A stretch of 64,000 nt of DNA from Conyzicola lurida (GCF_014204935.1 NZ_JACHMJ010000001.1:3286001-3350000); one strand, 5' to 3'; counted from the stretch's first letter, positions 1 through 9,371 are shown. Notes: a model not told the origin generated them from the letters alone. Made by a program: numbers and translations.

Positions 1-92
1 CACGGGTGCGCCCGGCGTATACGTCGTGGTGAAGGCTGCGGATTCCATCGCTCCGAGCCTACGTCGCACCACCCACGCTTGGCTTGGCTAAC

Positions 93-246
93 TGTCGTAC
101 CCCCCGAATCGGGAGACCCCCCGAACTGGGAGGGGGGAACGTTCGGTCTTATTTCAGCTTTCCGGTCGGCAACGGGCCTAGTATCGGGGGCTGAGGCCTC
201 CCGAAGTGCGAACCCGAACCGCGCTGGCCTTACCCGAGGAATTACT
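93..246 (+). promoter_or_regulatory. Possible structured 5' leader of the glycosyltransferase-GH18 operon
   Basis: This gene-free stretch is rich in complementary G and C runs. A CCCCCC run near 117 can pair with GGGGGG near 133, and TCGGGGG near 184 with CCTCCCGA near 199. Such stacked hairpins directly before a coding region suggest a folded untranslated leader, possibly an attenuator or riboswitch. I cannot assign it to a known class. Bases 1-92 show no gene I can support. Confidence 0.3.
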
Positions 247-2538
247 ATGCCCGCTAGCCCTAAGACCGCGCCTCAGCGCAAACGACAGTGGGGTGCAGAG
301 CGCTCGACCGAGCCGCTGCCCACCATTCACGTACGGCCCAGTGACCGCCAGATCGCCCTCGCGCGCCTGGCCATCGTCTTCACGGTCATCTTCTGGTTCC
401 TCTACGTACTGACCACGATCATCTACCAGTTCCTCGAGAACGGAACCGAGAGCTTCCGGTTCACCATCGAGGCGATCTCGTACCTGATCGTCGTCACCTT
501 CCTGAGCTTCTCCGCGCTGATGTACCTCGTCGCGCGGCAGGGTGCCCTCATCCGCTTCCGCGACCACGTGCGCGTGCCCCGCGCCGAGCTCGACCGCCAC
601 TTCGGGCAGAACCACTCGTCGATGACGGTCCTGGTGCCGTCGTACAGCGAAGAACCGCAGGTCATCCGCGGCACCCTCTGGTCTGCAGCGCTGCAGGAAT
701 ACCCCGAGATGCGCGTCGTGCTGCTGGTCGACGACCCGCCCTTCCCGACCGACCCCGAGACCGCCGCCCGACTCGAGCGCGCGCGTGGAATGGCCGACGA
801 GATCACGGACGCCCTCGCCGAACCCCGCGGCCGCTTCAGCACCGCCCGCATGAACTTCGAGTTCGACTCCGTCGCCGACTCGGTCCCCACCATCGAGACC
901 GTGCGCCAGCTCGCGTACCAGTACTTCTGGGCCGCCGACTGGCTCGAGACGATGGCCGAGAACGAGACGATCGACGACCACGTCGACGAGTTCTTCGCCG
1001 ACCAGGTGCTGCGCGGCCTCAGCAACGAGCTCGCGCTCGTCGGAACCGCGCTCACCGCGGCCGCCGACCAGGGCGAGACCCCCACGCACGAGCGCCTGGC
1101 CGAGCTGTACCGCCGCCTCGACTGGACCTTCGCCGCCGACCTGACGACCTTTGAGCGCAAGAAATACGCCTCGCTCTCGCACGAGACGAACAAGGCGATG
1201 AACCTCAACTCGTACATCGGCCTCATGGGGGGAACATACGACACCGAGGAGACCGCCGCCGGCCTCGTCCTGCGTCCCACGACCGGTCCCGGCGACTTCA
1301 CCGTGCCCGACTCGGAGTACCTGCTCACGCTCGACGCCGACTCGGTGCTGTTGCGCGACTACTGCCTGCGCCTCGTCTACTTCCTCGAGCAGCCCGAGAA
1401 CGAGCGCGTCGCCGTCACGCAGACGCCGTACTCGTCGTTCCGCGGCGCCGGAACGCGCATCGAGCGCCTCGCCGGCGGCTCGACCGACATCCAGCACCTC
1501 CTCCACCAGGGCATGTCGTACTACAACGCCGCCTTCTGGGTGGGGGCCAACGCTGTCATCCGCAAGCGCGCCCTCGAAGACATCGTCGAGGTCGAGACCG
1601 TCGGCGGGTTCGACGTCAAGCGCTACGTGCAGGACCGCACTGTCATCGAGGACACCGAGTCGAGCGTCGACCTCGGCACGCACCGCTGGTCGATCGTCAA
1701 CTACCCCGAGCGGCTCAGCTACAGCGCCACCCCGCCCGACTTCGGCTCCCTCGTGGTCCAGCGCCGCCGCTGGGCCAACGGCGGACTGCTGATCATGCCG
1801 AAGTTCCTGCGCCAGGTGCGCGACCGCCGCGCCCGCGGCGAGCGCGTCACCTTCACCGAGTTCGCACTGCGTGCCAACTACATGAGCTCGATCGCGTGGG
1901 CCAGCTTCGGCCTCGTCTTCCTGCTCGCGTACCCGTACGACAGCCGCCTGCTCAGCCCGCTCGTGCTGCTGACGGCCGCGCCGTACTTCCTGGCGATGGG
2001 CTTCGACCTGCGCAACGCCGGGTACAAATTCAGCGACATCGGCCGCATCTACGGCTTCAACCTGATCCTGTTGCCGGTCAACCTCGCCGGCGTCTTCAAG
2101 TCGCTGGAACAGGCCATCACGGTCAAGAAGATCCCGTTCTCCCGCACCCCGAAGGTGAAGAACCGCACCGCGGCCCCGTTCCTCTACGTGGTCTCGCCCT
2201 ACGTGATCGTCATCTTCTCGGTCGTCACCTTCGTGCGCGACATGTCGGTCGGCAACTGGGGCAACGCGGCCTTCGCCGCGTTCAACGCCCTGCTCGCCGG
2301 CGGCGCGATCGTGGCCTACATCGGTGTGAAGAACTCCATCGTCGACATCTGGCTCGCCCTCACAGGCTGGCTGTTCGTCGACGTCAAGTCGAAGTCCACG
2401 ACCGACGACGACACCCCCGACCGTGACACGCCGATCGACTGGCGTTCCGTCCTCTACCGTGGCGACTCGGACGGCAGGGGCTCGACCTCCATCTCCGGCA
2501 AGGTCACCCCCGCGTCAGACTCGAAGCAGGCAGCGTAA
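247..2538 (+). CDS. Cellulose-synthase-like glycosyltransferase family 2, membrane protein
   Basis: A 763-aa processive GT2 enzyme expected to polymerise a nucleotide-sugar at the inner face of the membrane and export the chain. Two N-terminal membrane segments (about 41-63 and 75-97) precede the catalytic domain, which begins near residue 126. The acidic motif DADSV lies near 362 and the product-binding motif QRRRW near 503-508; four or more membrane helices follow. I chose the ATG at 247 because GAGGA lies just upstream; an in-frame start at 79 would add 56 residues of unlikely composition. The stop overlaps the next ATG by one base (TAATG), so the pair is translationally coupled to a GH18 protein. 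The polymer is unknown; a beta-linked glucan or GlcNAc polymer is inference. Confidence 0.85.
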   Translation: MPASPKTAPQRKRQWGAERSTEPLPTIHVRPSDRQIALARLAIVFTVIFWFLYVLTTIIYQFLENGTESFRFTIEAISYLIVVTFLSFSALMYLVARQGALIRFRDHVRVPRAELDRHFGQNHSSMTVLVPSYSEEPQVIRGTLWSAALQEYPEMRVVLLVDDPPFPTDPETAARLERARGMADEITDALAEPRGRFSTARMNFEFDSVADSVPTIETVRQLAYQYFWAADWLETMAENETIDDHVDEFFADQVLRGLSNELALVGTALTAAADQGETPTHERLAELYRRLDWTFAADLTTFERKKYASLSHETNKAMNLNSYIGLMGGTYDTEETAAGLVLRPTTGPGDFTVPDSEYLLTLDADSVLLRDYCLRLVYFLEQPENERVAVTQTPYSSFRGAGTRIERLAGGSTDIQHLLHQGMSYYNAAFWVGANAVIRKRALEDIVEVETVGGFDVKRYVQDRTVIEDTESSVDLGTHRWSIVNYPERLSYSATPPDFGSLVVQRRRWANGGLLIMPKFLRQVRDRRARGERVTFTEFALRANYMSSIAWASFGLVFLLAYPYDSRLLSPLVLLTAAPYFLAMGFDLRNAGYKFSDIGRIYGFNLILLPVNLAGVFKSLEQAITVKKIPFSRTPKVKNRTAAPFLYVVSPYVIVIFSVVTFVRDMSVGNWGNAAFAAFNALLAGGAIVAYIGVKNSIVDIWLALTGWLFVDVKSKSTTDDDTPDRDTPIDWRSVLYRGDSDGRGSTSISGKVTPASDSKQAA

Positions 2539-4193
2539 TGAGCACCACCGAAAAAGCCCCCAAGCCCGCCAAGACCAAGCGTCTCTCCATCCCCCGGCTG
2601 CTCGTGGCCATCGTCGTCTCGGCCGCGCTCGTGACGGCCGGTGTCGGCGCAGCGCGCACCTGGTGGGTCTCCGCGACCACCCCCGCGGCGGCCGACCCGT
2701 GGTTCGCAGCGTACGTCGACGTCACGGCGACCCCGAGCTACGCGTTCGAGAGCCCCGTCTCCGACGCGGCGAAGAACGTCGTGCTGTCCTTCATCGTCAC
2801 GAAGGCCGGCGAGGACTGCACGCCCAGCTGGGGTTCGGTGTACACGATGGATGAAGCGGCGAGCTCCCTCGACCTCGACCGCCGTATCGCCCGCCTGCAG
2901 CAGCAGGGCGGCGAAGCTGTCGTCTCCTTCGGCGGTCTCGCCAACGACGAGCTCGCGTCCACCTGCACCGACGTCGACGAACTCGCCGACGCCTACCAGA
3001 GCGTGATCGACCGTTACGACGTCACCACGATCGACCTCGACATCGAAGCCGACAACCTCGCGAACACCGAGGCCAGCGTGCGTCGCGCCGAGGCCATCGC
3101 GATCGTGCAGCAGCGCCAGAAGGCGGCCGACGACGACCTCGCCGTCTGGCTCACGCTGCCGGTGGCCCCGACCGGCCTGACGGAGGTCGGCACCGACACC
3201 GTCGCCGACTTCCTCTCCGCCGAGGTCGACCTCGCGGGCGTCAACGTCATGACGATGGACTACGGCTCGAGCCGCGTCGACGGCCAGTCGATGCTCGACG
3301 CGTCGACGTCCGCCCTCGAAGAGACGCACCGTCAACTCGGCGTGCTCTACTCGCGCGCCGACATCGACCTGACCAGCGAGACGATCTGGAACAAGATCGG
3401 CGCGACGCCGATGATCGGCCAGAACGACGTGGAGGGCGAGATCTTCACCCTCGACGACGCGCGCAAGTTCAACACCTACGTCGTCGATCACGCCGCCGGA
3501 CGCATGTCGATGTGGTCGCTCAACCGCGACGCCACCTGCGGCTCGAACTACGACGTGCGACGCGTCGCCGACTCGTGCAGCGGCGTCGCGCAGGGCGACT
3601 TCTCGTTCGCGACACTCCTCGCCTCGAAGATCGTCGGCAGCCCCGAGGACTCGGCGAGCACCACGACCACGAGCGAGCCCGTCGCGGTCGAGGAAGAGGA
3701 CGACCCGGCGACTAGCCCGTACGCGATCTGGGACGAAGACGCCACCTACCTGATCGGTACCAAGGTCGTCTGGCACCGCAACGTGTACTCCGCCAAGTGG
3801 TGGACCCGCGGCGACCTGCCCGACAACCCCGTGCTCGACGCGTGGGAGACCCCGTGGGAGCTCGTGGGACCGGTTCTCGAGGGCGAGACGCCCGTCATCT
3901 CCCCCACGTTGCCGGCCGGCACCTACCCGACCTGGGTGGGCACCGACGTCTACGAGGAGGGCGACCGCGTGGTCGTCGACGACTACGTGTTCGAGTCCAA
4001 GTGGTGGAACCAGGGCGACAGCCCCGCGGCGTCCAACACCGAGCCCGACAACTCCCCGTGGGTGCGCCTGACCGACGCCCAGATCACCGAGGTGCTCGAC
4101 CAGCTCGCGGCCGGCGAGGCACCGACGGGCCAGTCGACGGTCACCCCGACCGACGATGCGGCAGTCGGCACCACGGAGACCCCCGCCCAGTAG
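2538..4193 (+). CDS. Exported GH18 chitinase-like protein with two carbohydrate-binding modules
   Basis: A 551-aa protein with an N-terminal signal or anchor helix (about 17-40) followed by a glycoside hydrolase family 18 domain. The strand carrying the catalytic signature reads TIDLDIEAD near residue 167, with the acid/base glutamate near 171. Two tryptophan-rich modules of the CBM5/12 chitin-binding type lie near 394-445 and 461-512, each with a KWW core. The start overlaps the stop of the glycosyltransferase. Established: GH18 enzymes cut beta-1,4 GlcNAc linkages and CBM5/12 binds chitin. Inference: it trims or releases the polymer made by the upstream synthase. Confidence 0.8.
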   Translation: MSTTEKAPKPAKTKRLSIPRLLVAIVVSAALVTAGVGAARTWWVSATTPAAADPWFAAYVDVTATPSYAFESPVSDAAKNVVLSFIVTKAGEDCTPSWGSVYTMDEAASSLDLDRRIARLQQQGGEAVVSFGGLANDELASTCTDVDELADAYQSVIDRYDVTTIDLDIEADNLANTEASVRRAEAIAIVQQRQKAADDDLAVWLTLPVAPTGLTEVGTDTVADFLSAEVDLAGVNVMTMDYGSSRVDGQSMLDASTSALEETHRQLGVLYSRADIDLTSETIWNKIGATPMIGQNDVEGEIFTLDDARKFNTYVVDHAAGRMSMWSLNRDATCGSNYDVRRVADSCSGVAQGDFSFATLLASKIVGSPEDSASTTTTSEPVAVEEEDDPATSPYAIWDEDATYLIGTKVVWHRNVYSAKWWTRGDLPDNPVLDAWETPWELVGPVLEGETPVISPTLPAGTYPTWVGTDVYEEGDRVVVDDYVFESKWWNQGDSPAASNTEPDNSPWVRLTDAQITEVLDQLAAGEAPTGQSTVTPTDDAAVGTTETPAQ

Positions 4194-4210
4194 GCGTCGT
4201 GCCGCGCGTC

Positions 4211-5764
4211 TCAGACGTGCGGCACGAAGTCCTGCCAGGCCACGCGCCTGCCCGCCCGCGGATCCCTCTCCAGCCTGTCTTCCCGGTCGAAGATCAGCGT
4301 CACGCGCTTCTGCTCGTCGTAGCGCGGCCAGTCGGCCGAGATCGTTCCGGTGCGGGCGAACTCGATCCAACGGTCGCGCATGCGCGACCCGGTGCGCTTG
4401 AACGCCCGGCGACCGCCCAGCGCGCCCATGGCCCGTCCGAACGTGCCGTCCATCCGGTCGAAGAGCGCGAACAGCTCGAGGCCGTGCGTCGCGTCGAAGC
4501 CGAGCGCGCGCACCAGCCGCGGCGCGATGTCGAAGCGGTAGAAGTACACCGGAGCGAAGCGCGAGTGCCGCTCGGCGACTTTGACCGTCGGGTACCAGAA
4601 GGCGTAGTCGCCGGCGAAGTCCGCGGCGGGACGCTTCTCGGGCAGGCCGGGGTACTCGGCCTTGATGGCCTTGCGCGCCTTCTTCTTCGTGCGGGAGAAG
4701 ATCGACCGGATGCGCGGCGGCGTCGTGGCGAGGATGTCGAGTCGCCCCGTGAACAGCGAGCCCTCGCGGTCGTTGGTGCCGATGATCAGGGGCACCGGCA
4801 TCGCCCTGCCGTGCTTGAACGCGTCGAGCGGGCGCTCGGGCAGGAAGTCGCCGTCGATCACCGGGCAGAGCGCGATCGTGCCGGGGTCGCGGTCGGGCGT
4901 CAACAGGGTGAGCGCGACCGCTGCCTCCACGAGGTCGCTCGCGTCGGCGAGCTGCAGCATCAACGCGGCATCCTCGAGGGTCGTCGACTCGACCCCCGCG
5001 GGCTCGAGCCGGGCGCTGAGGAACTCGAGGAACTCGTCGGCCCAGCGCCGGGTGAGTTCGGGGCCGTAGAGCGCGTTCGTCGGGGCGCTCTGCGCGATGG
5101 CACGGGCGAACAGCCCGTGCGCGGCGGGCGTCGCCATCAGGGTGGTGACCGCGTTGCCGCCGGCCGATTCGCCGAACACCGTCACGTTGCCGGGGTCTCC
5201 GCCGAATGCCGCGATGTTGTCGCGCACCCACTCGAGGGCGGCGACCTGGTCGCGCAGGCCCAGGTTCGATTCGATCGGGCGCTCCGGCGTCGAGTAACCC
5301 GAGAAGTCGATATAGCCCAGCGCACTCAGCCGGTAGTTGAGGCTGACGTAGACGATGCCGCCCTCCCGCACGAGCGTCTCGCCGTTGTGCGGGTGCTCGG
5401 CCGACGATCCGACCGCGTAGGCGCCGCCGTGGATGAAGACCATGACCGGCAGGTTGTCGCCCCCGCCGGTCGGGCGCAGCACGTTGAGGCTGAGGCAGTC
5501 CTCGCTCATCGCCTGGCCCTTCGCGGCGCCGATGAAATTGCCGCTGCGGGACTGCCAGGCCACGGGGCCGAACCGGCGCGCGTCGCGCACACCCGTCCAC
5601 GGCTCGGCGGGCCGCGGAGCACGCCAGCGCAGCGGGCCGACGGGTGCGGCGGCGTAGGGCAGGCCGCGCCACGCTTCGAGGCCGCGTTCCCGCACGCCCC
5701 GGGCCACCCCCTGTTCCACGGTCACGTCGAGGGAGTCGGTCGTTCCTGCAGGCCGGGTCAACAC
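4211..5764 (-). CDS. Type B carboxylesterase
   Basis: A 517-aa alpha/beta hydrolase of the carboxylesterase/para-nitrobenzyl esterase family. Visible marks are SEDCLSLNV near 87-94, the oxyanion-hole HGG at 112-114, and the nucleophile elbow GESAGG with Ser200. The acidic residue fits NDREGS in the later half and the histidine fits THGLEL. No signal peptide is seen, so it is likely cytoplasmic and hydrolyses unknown esters. The GTG start lies six bases after a TAGCAT -10 box at 5771-5776 (minus strand), predicting a leaderless transcript divergent from trhO. Confidence 0.88.
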   Translation of the reverse strand: MLTRPAGTTDSLDVTVEQGVARGVRERGLEAWRGLPYAAAPVGPLRWRAPRPAEPWTGVRDARRFGPVAWQSRSGNFIGAAKGQAMSEDCLSLNVLRPTGGGDNLPVMVFIHGGAYAVGSSAEHPHNGETLVREGGIVYVSLNYRLSALGYIDFSGYSTPERPIESNLGLRDQVAALEWVRDNIAAFGGDPGNVTVFGESAGGNAVTTLMATPAAHGLFARAIAQSAPTNALYGPELTRRWADEFLEFLSARLEPAGVESTTLEDAALMLQLADASDLVEAAVALTLLTPDRDPGTIALCPVIDGDFLPERPLDAFKHGRAMPVPLIIGTNDREGSLFTGRLDILATTPPRIRSIFSRTKKKARKAIKAEYPGLPEKRPAADFAGDYAFWYPTVKVAERHSRFAPVYFYRFDIAPRLVRALGFDATHGLELFALFDRMDGTFGRAMGALGGRRAFKRTGSRMRDRWIEFARTGTISADWPRYDEQKRVTLIFDREDRLERDPRAGRRVAWQDFVPHV

Positions 5765-5770
5765 CGCTCG

Positions 5771-5852
5771 ATGCTAACCCCGCGGGGTGAACGCGCGGTG
5801 CGGGGTGGCGGACGTCGGGTTCGACAGGCTCAACCCAGCTGGAAAGTAGAAT
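5771..5852. promoter_or_regulatory. Divergent leaderless promoters for the carboxylesterase and trhO
   Basis: On the minus strand TAGCAT (5771-5776) ends six bases before the carboxylesterase GTG. On the plus strand TAGAAT (5847-5852) ends six bases before the trhO GTG at 5859. No Shine-Dalgarno sequence is present at either start, consistent with leaderless mRNAs. A copy of the dispersed repeat half-site (5820-5833) lies where the trhO -35 region would be. Confidence 0.55.
5820..5833. repeat. Dispersed repeat half-site
   Basis: A single arm TTCGACAGGCTCAA of the palindromic repeat family found at many places between 5.8 and 34.8 kb. Here it lacks a partner arm and overlaps the predicted upstream promoter region of trhO. 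Confidence 0.7.
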
Positions 5853-5858
5853 TGGCCG

Positions 5859-6737
5859 GTGGCAGTTCCGAAGATCATCCTGTTTTACGGGTTCACCCCG
5901 CTCGCCGACCCCGAGGCCGTGCGCCTCTGGCAGCGTGACCTGTGCGAGTCGCTCGGACTCACCGGGCGCATCCTGATCTCGAAGGACGGCATCAACGGCA
6001 CCGTCGGCGGCGAGCTGAAGAACGTGAAGCGCTACGTGCGCAAAACCCGCGAGTACGCCCCGTTCAAGAACATCGACTTCAAGTGGAGCGAGGGCACCGG
6101 CCACGACTTCCCGCGCCTCAGCGTCAAGGTGCGCGACGAGATCGTGAGCTTCGGAGCCCCGGGCGAGCTCGTTGTCGATGAGGCCGGAGTCGTCGGAGGC
6201 GGCATCCGTCTCTCGCCCGAAGAACTGCACGAGCTCGTCGCCCGAAAAGAGGTCACCTTCTTCGACGGGCGCAACGCCTTCGAGGCCGAGATCGGCCGGT
6301 TCGAGGGCGCCGTCGTGCCGGACGTCGCCAACACGCGCGAGTTCGTGGCCGAACTGGACAGCGGCAAGTACGACCACCTCAAGGACCAGCCGATCGTCAC
6401 GTACTGCACAGGCGGAATCCGCTGCGAGGTACTGAGCTCGCTGATGGTCAGCCGCGGGTTCGCCGAGGTCTACCAGCTCGACGGCGGCATCGTGAAGTAC
6501 GGCGAGACCTACGGAGACGCCGGTCTCTGGCAGGGGTCGCTGTACGTTTTCGACAACCGCATGGCGATCGATTTCACCCCGGATGCCGCGGTGATCGGCC
6601 ACTGCTACCGGTGCGGCACCGCGACCAAGAACATGCAGAACTGCCGCGAACTCTCCTGCCGGGAACAGCTCGTCGTCTGCGAGGAGCACGCCGCGTCGAC
6701 CGCGTGCGCCGAGCACGCCGCGCAGCTGGCCTCTTAA
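5859..6737 (+). CDS. trhO: tRNA uridine(34) hydroxylase, rhodanese-like (TrhO/YceA)
   Basis: A 292-aa protein matching the TrhO family, which hydroxylates uridine 34 of certain tRNAs using molecular oxygen on the way to 5-alkoxyuridines. The N-terminal 90 residues form the acylphosphatase-like UPF0176 domain. The rhodanese domain carries the loop CTGGIRCE with the catalytic Cys near 183. A C-terminal cysteine set ([14 protein letters not shown]) probably binds zinc. The length is normal for the family. The GTG start is six bases after a TAGAAT box, so the message is probably leaderless. Confidence 0.92.
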   Translation: MAVPKIILFYGFTPLADPEAVRLWQRDLCESLGLTGRILISKDGINGTVGGELKNVKRYVRKTREYAPFKNIDFKWSEGTGHDFPRLSVKVRDEIVSFGAPGELVVDEAGVVGGGIRLSPEELHELVARKEVTFFDGRNAFEAEIGRFEGAVVPDVANTREFVAELDSGKYDHLKDQPIVTYCTGGIRCEVLSSLMVSRGFAEVYQLDGGIVKYGETYGDAGLWQGSLYVFDNRMAIDFTPDAAVIGHCYRCGTATKNMQNCRELSCREQLVVCEEHAASTACAEHAAQLAS

Positions 6738-6742
6738 CGAGC

Positions 6743-6774
6743 GCGACGCCCCGGCCCGAAGGCCGAGGCGTCGC
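6743..6774. terminator. Hairpin between convergent trhO and DUF4190 genes
   Basis: GCGACGCC and GGCGTCGC arms with an inner CGGCC/GGCCG stem form a long near-perfect hairpin between two converging genes. There is no T-tract, which is usual for actinobacterial terminators. It probably works in both directions. Confidence 0.6.
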
Positions 6775-6786
6775 GGAACGACGGAC

Positions 6787-7062
6787 CTAGTAGGTCGTCA
6801 TGGTGCAGGCCGCGGCGCCGCTCGAGCATGCCGCCGCCGTGATGACGGCGATGAGGATGCCGACCAGGATCGGCCAGACGATCGAGATGATGATGCCGGC
6901 GATGGCGAGACCGTTCTTCTGGCCCGCGCCGCGAGCCTGGACGAGGCCGACGATGCTCAGGATGAGACCGAGCAGGGGGAAGAGGAAGGCGAAGACGACG
7001 CCGGCGATGGTGATGCCACGTCCGACTCGGGGGACCTCGGTGGGTGCGACTGCTTCAGACAT
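6787..7062 (-). CDS. Small DUF4190-like membrane protein
   Basis: A 91-aa protein with two hydrophobic segments (about 17-42 and 52-76) separated by a short loop with QARGAGQKNG, the arrangement of DUF4190 proteins. The function of this family is not known. AGAGGAGCCC precedes the ATG as ribosome-binding site. It is divergent from pfkA and convergent with trhO. Confidence 0.75.
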   Translation of the reverse strand: MSEAVAPTEVPRVGRGITIAGVVFAFLFPLLGLILSIVGLVQARGAGQKNGLAIAGIIISIVWPILVGILIAVITAAACSSGAAACTMTTY

Positions 7063-7208
7063 TGGGCTCCTCTGTAGTGAAAACTGTGAAATAGCGACGA
7101 ATGTCGTGTGAAAACGTCGGCTAACACTATTGGCTATAGGGAGTCCGCGGATAGCTCGCGGCCTCCCCGTAAACGGGGGGCGAGCGCTGGATAGGCCATG
7201 ATGTACTC

Positions 7209-8237
7209 ATGAAAATCGGCATCCTCACGAGTGGCGGCGACGCACCAGGTCTCAACGCGGTCATCCGCGGCATTGTCTACACCGGCATCGCGACCGGCAA
7301 GTGCGAAGAGTTTGTCGGCTTCCGCAACGGCTGGAAGGGTGTCGTCGACGGCGACACCGTGCCGCTCGGCCGGCACGAGATCAAGGGCATCCACAAGCAG
7401 GGTGGGACGATCCTCGGCACCTCGCGCACCAACCCGTTCGACGGCATCGGCGGCGTCGACCGCATCAACGAGGTCATGCGCGAACAGGGCATCGACGCGA
7501 TCGTCGCCATCGGCGGCGAGGGGACGCTGGCCGCGGCCAAGCGCCTGACCGACGCGGGCATCAACATCGTCGGTGTCCCCAAGACCGTGGACAACGACCT
7601 CGACGCCACCGACTACACCTTCGGTTTCGACACCGCGGTGCAGATCGCGACCGACGCCATGGACCGCCTGCGCACCACGGGCGACTCGCACGGCCGCTGC
7701 ATGATCGCCGAGGTCATGGGCCGTCACGTCGGCTGGATCGCTCTGCACTCGGGCATGGCCGCCGGCGCCCACGCCATCCTGATCCCCGAGCAGAAAACCA
7801 GCGTCGACCAGATCCTCGAGTGGGTGACATCCGCCCACGACCGCGGGCGCGCGCCGCTCGTCGTCGTGGCCGAGGGCTTCTCGCTCGACACCATGGACGA
7901 CGCGCACAGCGAGCGCGGCCTCGACGCCTTCGGACGCCCGCGCCTCGGCGGCATCGGCGAGCTGCTCGCGCCGATCATCGAGGAACGCACGGGCATCGAG
8001 ACCCGCGCCACGACCCTCGGCCACATCCAGCGCGGCGGCACGCCGAGCGCCTACGACCGCGTGCTCGCGACGCGCCTCGGAATGGCGGCCCTCGACGCCG
8101 CCATCGCCGGTCGCTGGGGCCACATGGTCGGGCTGCGCGGCACGGACATCATCACGGTGCCGTTCGCCGACGCACTCGGCAAGCTCAAAACCGTTCCGCA
8201 GGAGCGGTACGACGAGGCGCGCATTCTCTTCGGGTAG
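7209..8237 (+). CDS. pfkA: 6-phosphofructokinase
   Basis: A 342-aa enzyme that phosphorylates fructose 6-phosphate to the 1,6-bisphosphate in glycolysis. The N-terminus GILTSGGDAPGLN is the nucleotide-binding motif; GGEGT near 101-105 and PKTVDND near 124-130 are the family signatures. Glycine in the fourth position of GGEGT agrees with ATP rather than pyrophosphate as donor, while the lysine of PKTVDND is typical of the mixed-substrate actinobacterial group; donor use is inference. HIQRGGTPS near the end of the catalytic domain is the sugar-phosphate site. A GC hairpin (about 7160-7184) lies upstream. Confidence 0.95.
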   Translation: MKIGILTSGGDAPGLNAVIRGIVYTGIATGKCEEFVGFRNGWKGVVDGDTVPLGRHEIKGIHKQGGTILGTSRTNPFDGIGGVDRINEVMREQGIDAIVAIGGEGTLAAAKRLTDAGINIVGVPKTVDNDLDATDYTFGFDTAVQIATDAMDRLRTTGDSHGRCMIAEVMGRHVGWIALHSGMAAGAHAILIPEQKTSVDQILEWVTSAHDRGRAPLVVVAEGFSLDTMDDAHSERGLDAFGRPRLGGIGELLAPIIEERTGIETRATTLGHIQRGGTPSAYDRVLATRLGMAALDAAIAGRWGHMVGLRGTDIITVPFADALGKLKTVPQERYDEARILFG

Positions 8238-8282
8238 CGCGCGGGTCCAGCCCGTCGAAATTCTGACCCACCCCGTAGCGGG

Positions 8283-8326
8283 TTGAGCCTGTCGAAACCC
8301 ACCCACCCGGATTTCGACAGGCTCAA
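8283..8326. repeat. Palindromic dispersed repeat, full inverted pair
   Basis: The 15-base arm TTGAGCCTGTCGAAA (8283-8297) is followed after 14 bases by its exact complement (8312-8326). It would form a strong hairpin after pfkA and may double as a transcription terminator. The same arms recur at 33206-33253 and in partial form elsewhere. Confidence 0.8.
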
Positions 8327-8354
8327 TCCCCCTGGGTCGTCATAGGCTGGCCGC

Positions 8355-9371
8355 ATGTTCCGTGCCATCGTCGTCAGCCGTCCGTCCGATTCCGCCGCCC
8401 ACGCCGATCTCGTCGACGCGACCGACGACGCGCTGGGCGAGGGCGACGTCGAGATCGACGTCGAGTACTCGAGCATCAACTACAAAGACGGCATCGCCCT
8501 GACCGGTGCGCCCGGCGTGATCAAGGCACAGAGCCTGATTGCGGGGATCGACCTGGTGGGGACCGTTTCGTCGGTCTCTGAGCCTGTCGAAGGGAGCCCT
8601 ACGACAGGCTCACCGACCGTAAAGGTCGGCGACCGCGTCATCGTCAACGGCCACGGCATCGGCGAGAACCACCCCGGCGGACTCTCCGAGCGCGCCCGGG
8701 TGAACAGCGACTGGCTGGTGCCGCTGCCCGCGGGCATCTCCGCGAGCCAGGCGGCGGCCATCGGCACCGCCGGCTTCACCGCGATGCTCTCGGTGCTCGC
8801 AATCGAGAAGCAGCTCTCCCCCGCCGACGGCGGAGAGGTTCTCGTCACGGGAGCCTCCGGCGGCGTCGGTTCGATCGCGATCGCGCTCCTGTCGAAGCTC
8901 GGCTACCGCGTCACGGCCTCGACCGGCCGCGCAGCAGAGCACGACTACCTGCGCTCCCTCGGCGCCAGCGACGTCGTCGACCGGGCGACGCTGAGCGAGC
9001 CGGGCAAACCGCTACAGACCCAGCGCTGGGCCGCGGCGGTCGACAGCGTCGGTAGCCACACCCTGGCCAACGTGCTCGCCCAGACGAACTACGGCGGCAT
9101 CGTCGCCACCTGCGGCCTCGCCCAGGGCGCCGACCTCCCCGCCACTGTGATGCCGTTCATCCTGCGCGCGGTCACGCTCACCGGGATCAACTCGGTCTAC
9201 TGCCCGCGGCCGCTGCGGCTGGAGGCGTGGGGCCGTCTCGCCCGCGATCTCGACCTCGGCCTGTTGGATTCCCTGACGACATCCATCGCCCTCGACGAAG
9301 CGATCGGGGTGGCCGGACGCATCATGCGCGGCGATGTGCGCGGACGCACGGTCGTCAGGGTGCAAGACTGA
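8355..9371 (+). CDS. Zinc-free MDR quinone/acryloyl-CoA reductase (YhdH/AcuI type)
   Basis: A 338-aa medium-chain reductase. The N-terminus with YSSINYKDGIALTG and the Rossmann motif VTGASGGVGSIA (about 160-171) match the YhdH/AcuI group, which reduces acryloyl-CoA or related enones with NADPH. No zinc-ligand cysteines are seen. Residues about 73-87 (SEPVEGSPTTGSPT) are encoded by an in-frame copy of the dispersed palindromic repeat and look like an insertion in a loop between conserved segments. The ATG follows TAGGCT (8343-8348) by six bases, so the transcript is likely leaderless. The true substrate is unknown. Confidence 0.85.
   Translation: MFRAIVVSRPSDSAAHADLVDATDDALGEGDVEIDVEYSSINYKDGIALTGAPGVIKAQSLIAGIDLVGTVSSVSEPVEGSPTTGSPTVKVGDRVIVNGHGIGENHPGGLSERARVNSDWLVPLPAGISASQAAAIGTAGFTAMLSVLAIEKQLSPADGGEVLVTGASGGVGSIAIALLSKLGYRVTASTGRAAEHDYLRSLGASDVVDRATLSEPGKPLQTQRWAAAVDSVGSHTLANVLAQTNYGGIVATCGLAQGADLPATVMPFILRAVTLTGINSVYCPRPLRLEAWGRLARDLDLGLLDSLTTSIALDEAIGVAGRIMRGDVRGRTVVRVQD
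8580..8611. repeat. Dispersed palindromic repeat inside a coding sequence
   Basis: GAGCCTGTCG (8580-8589) and its complement (8602-8611) lie within the reductase gene and are read in frame. The arms equal the core of the intergenic repeats, so this appears to be an insertion that preserved the reading frame. Confidence 0.7.

Noticed and set aside
2454-6716. A minus-strand open frame of about 1420 codons
   Set aside because: It runs antisense across the GH18 gene, the esterase and trhO; its composition (long Arg, Gly, Val and His runs) is that of a high-GC shadow frame and it contains no domain.
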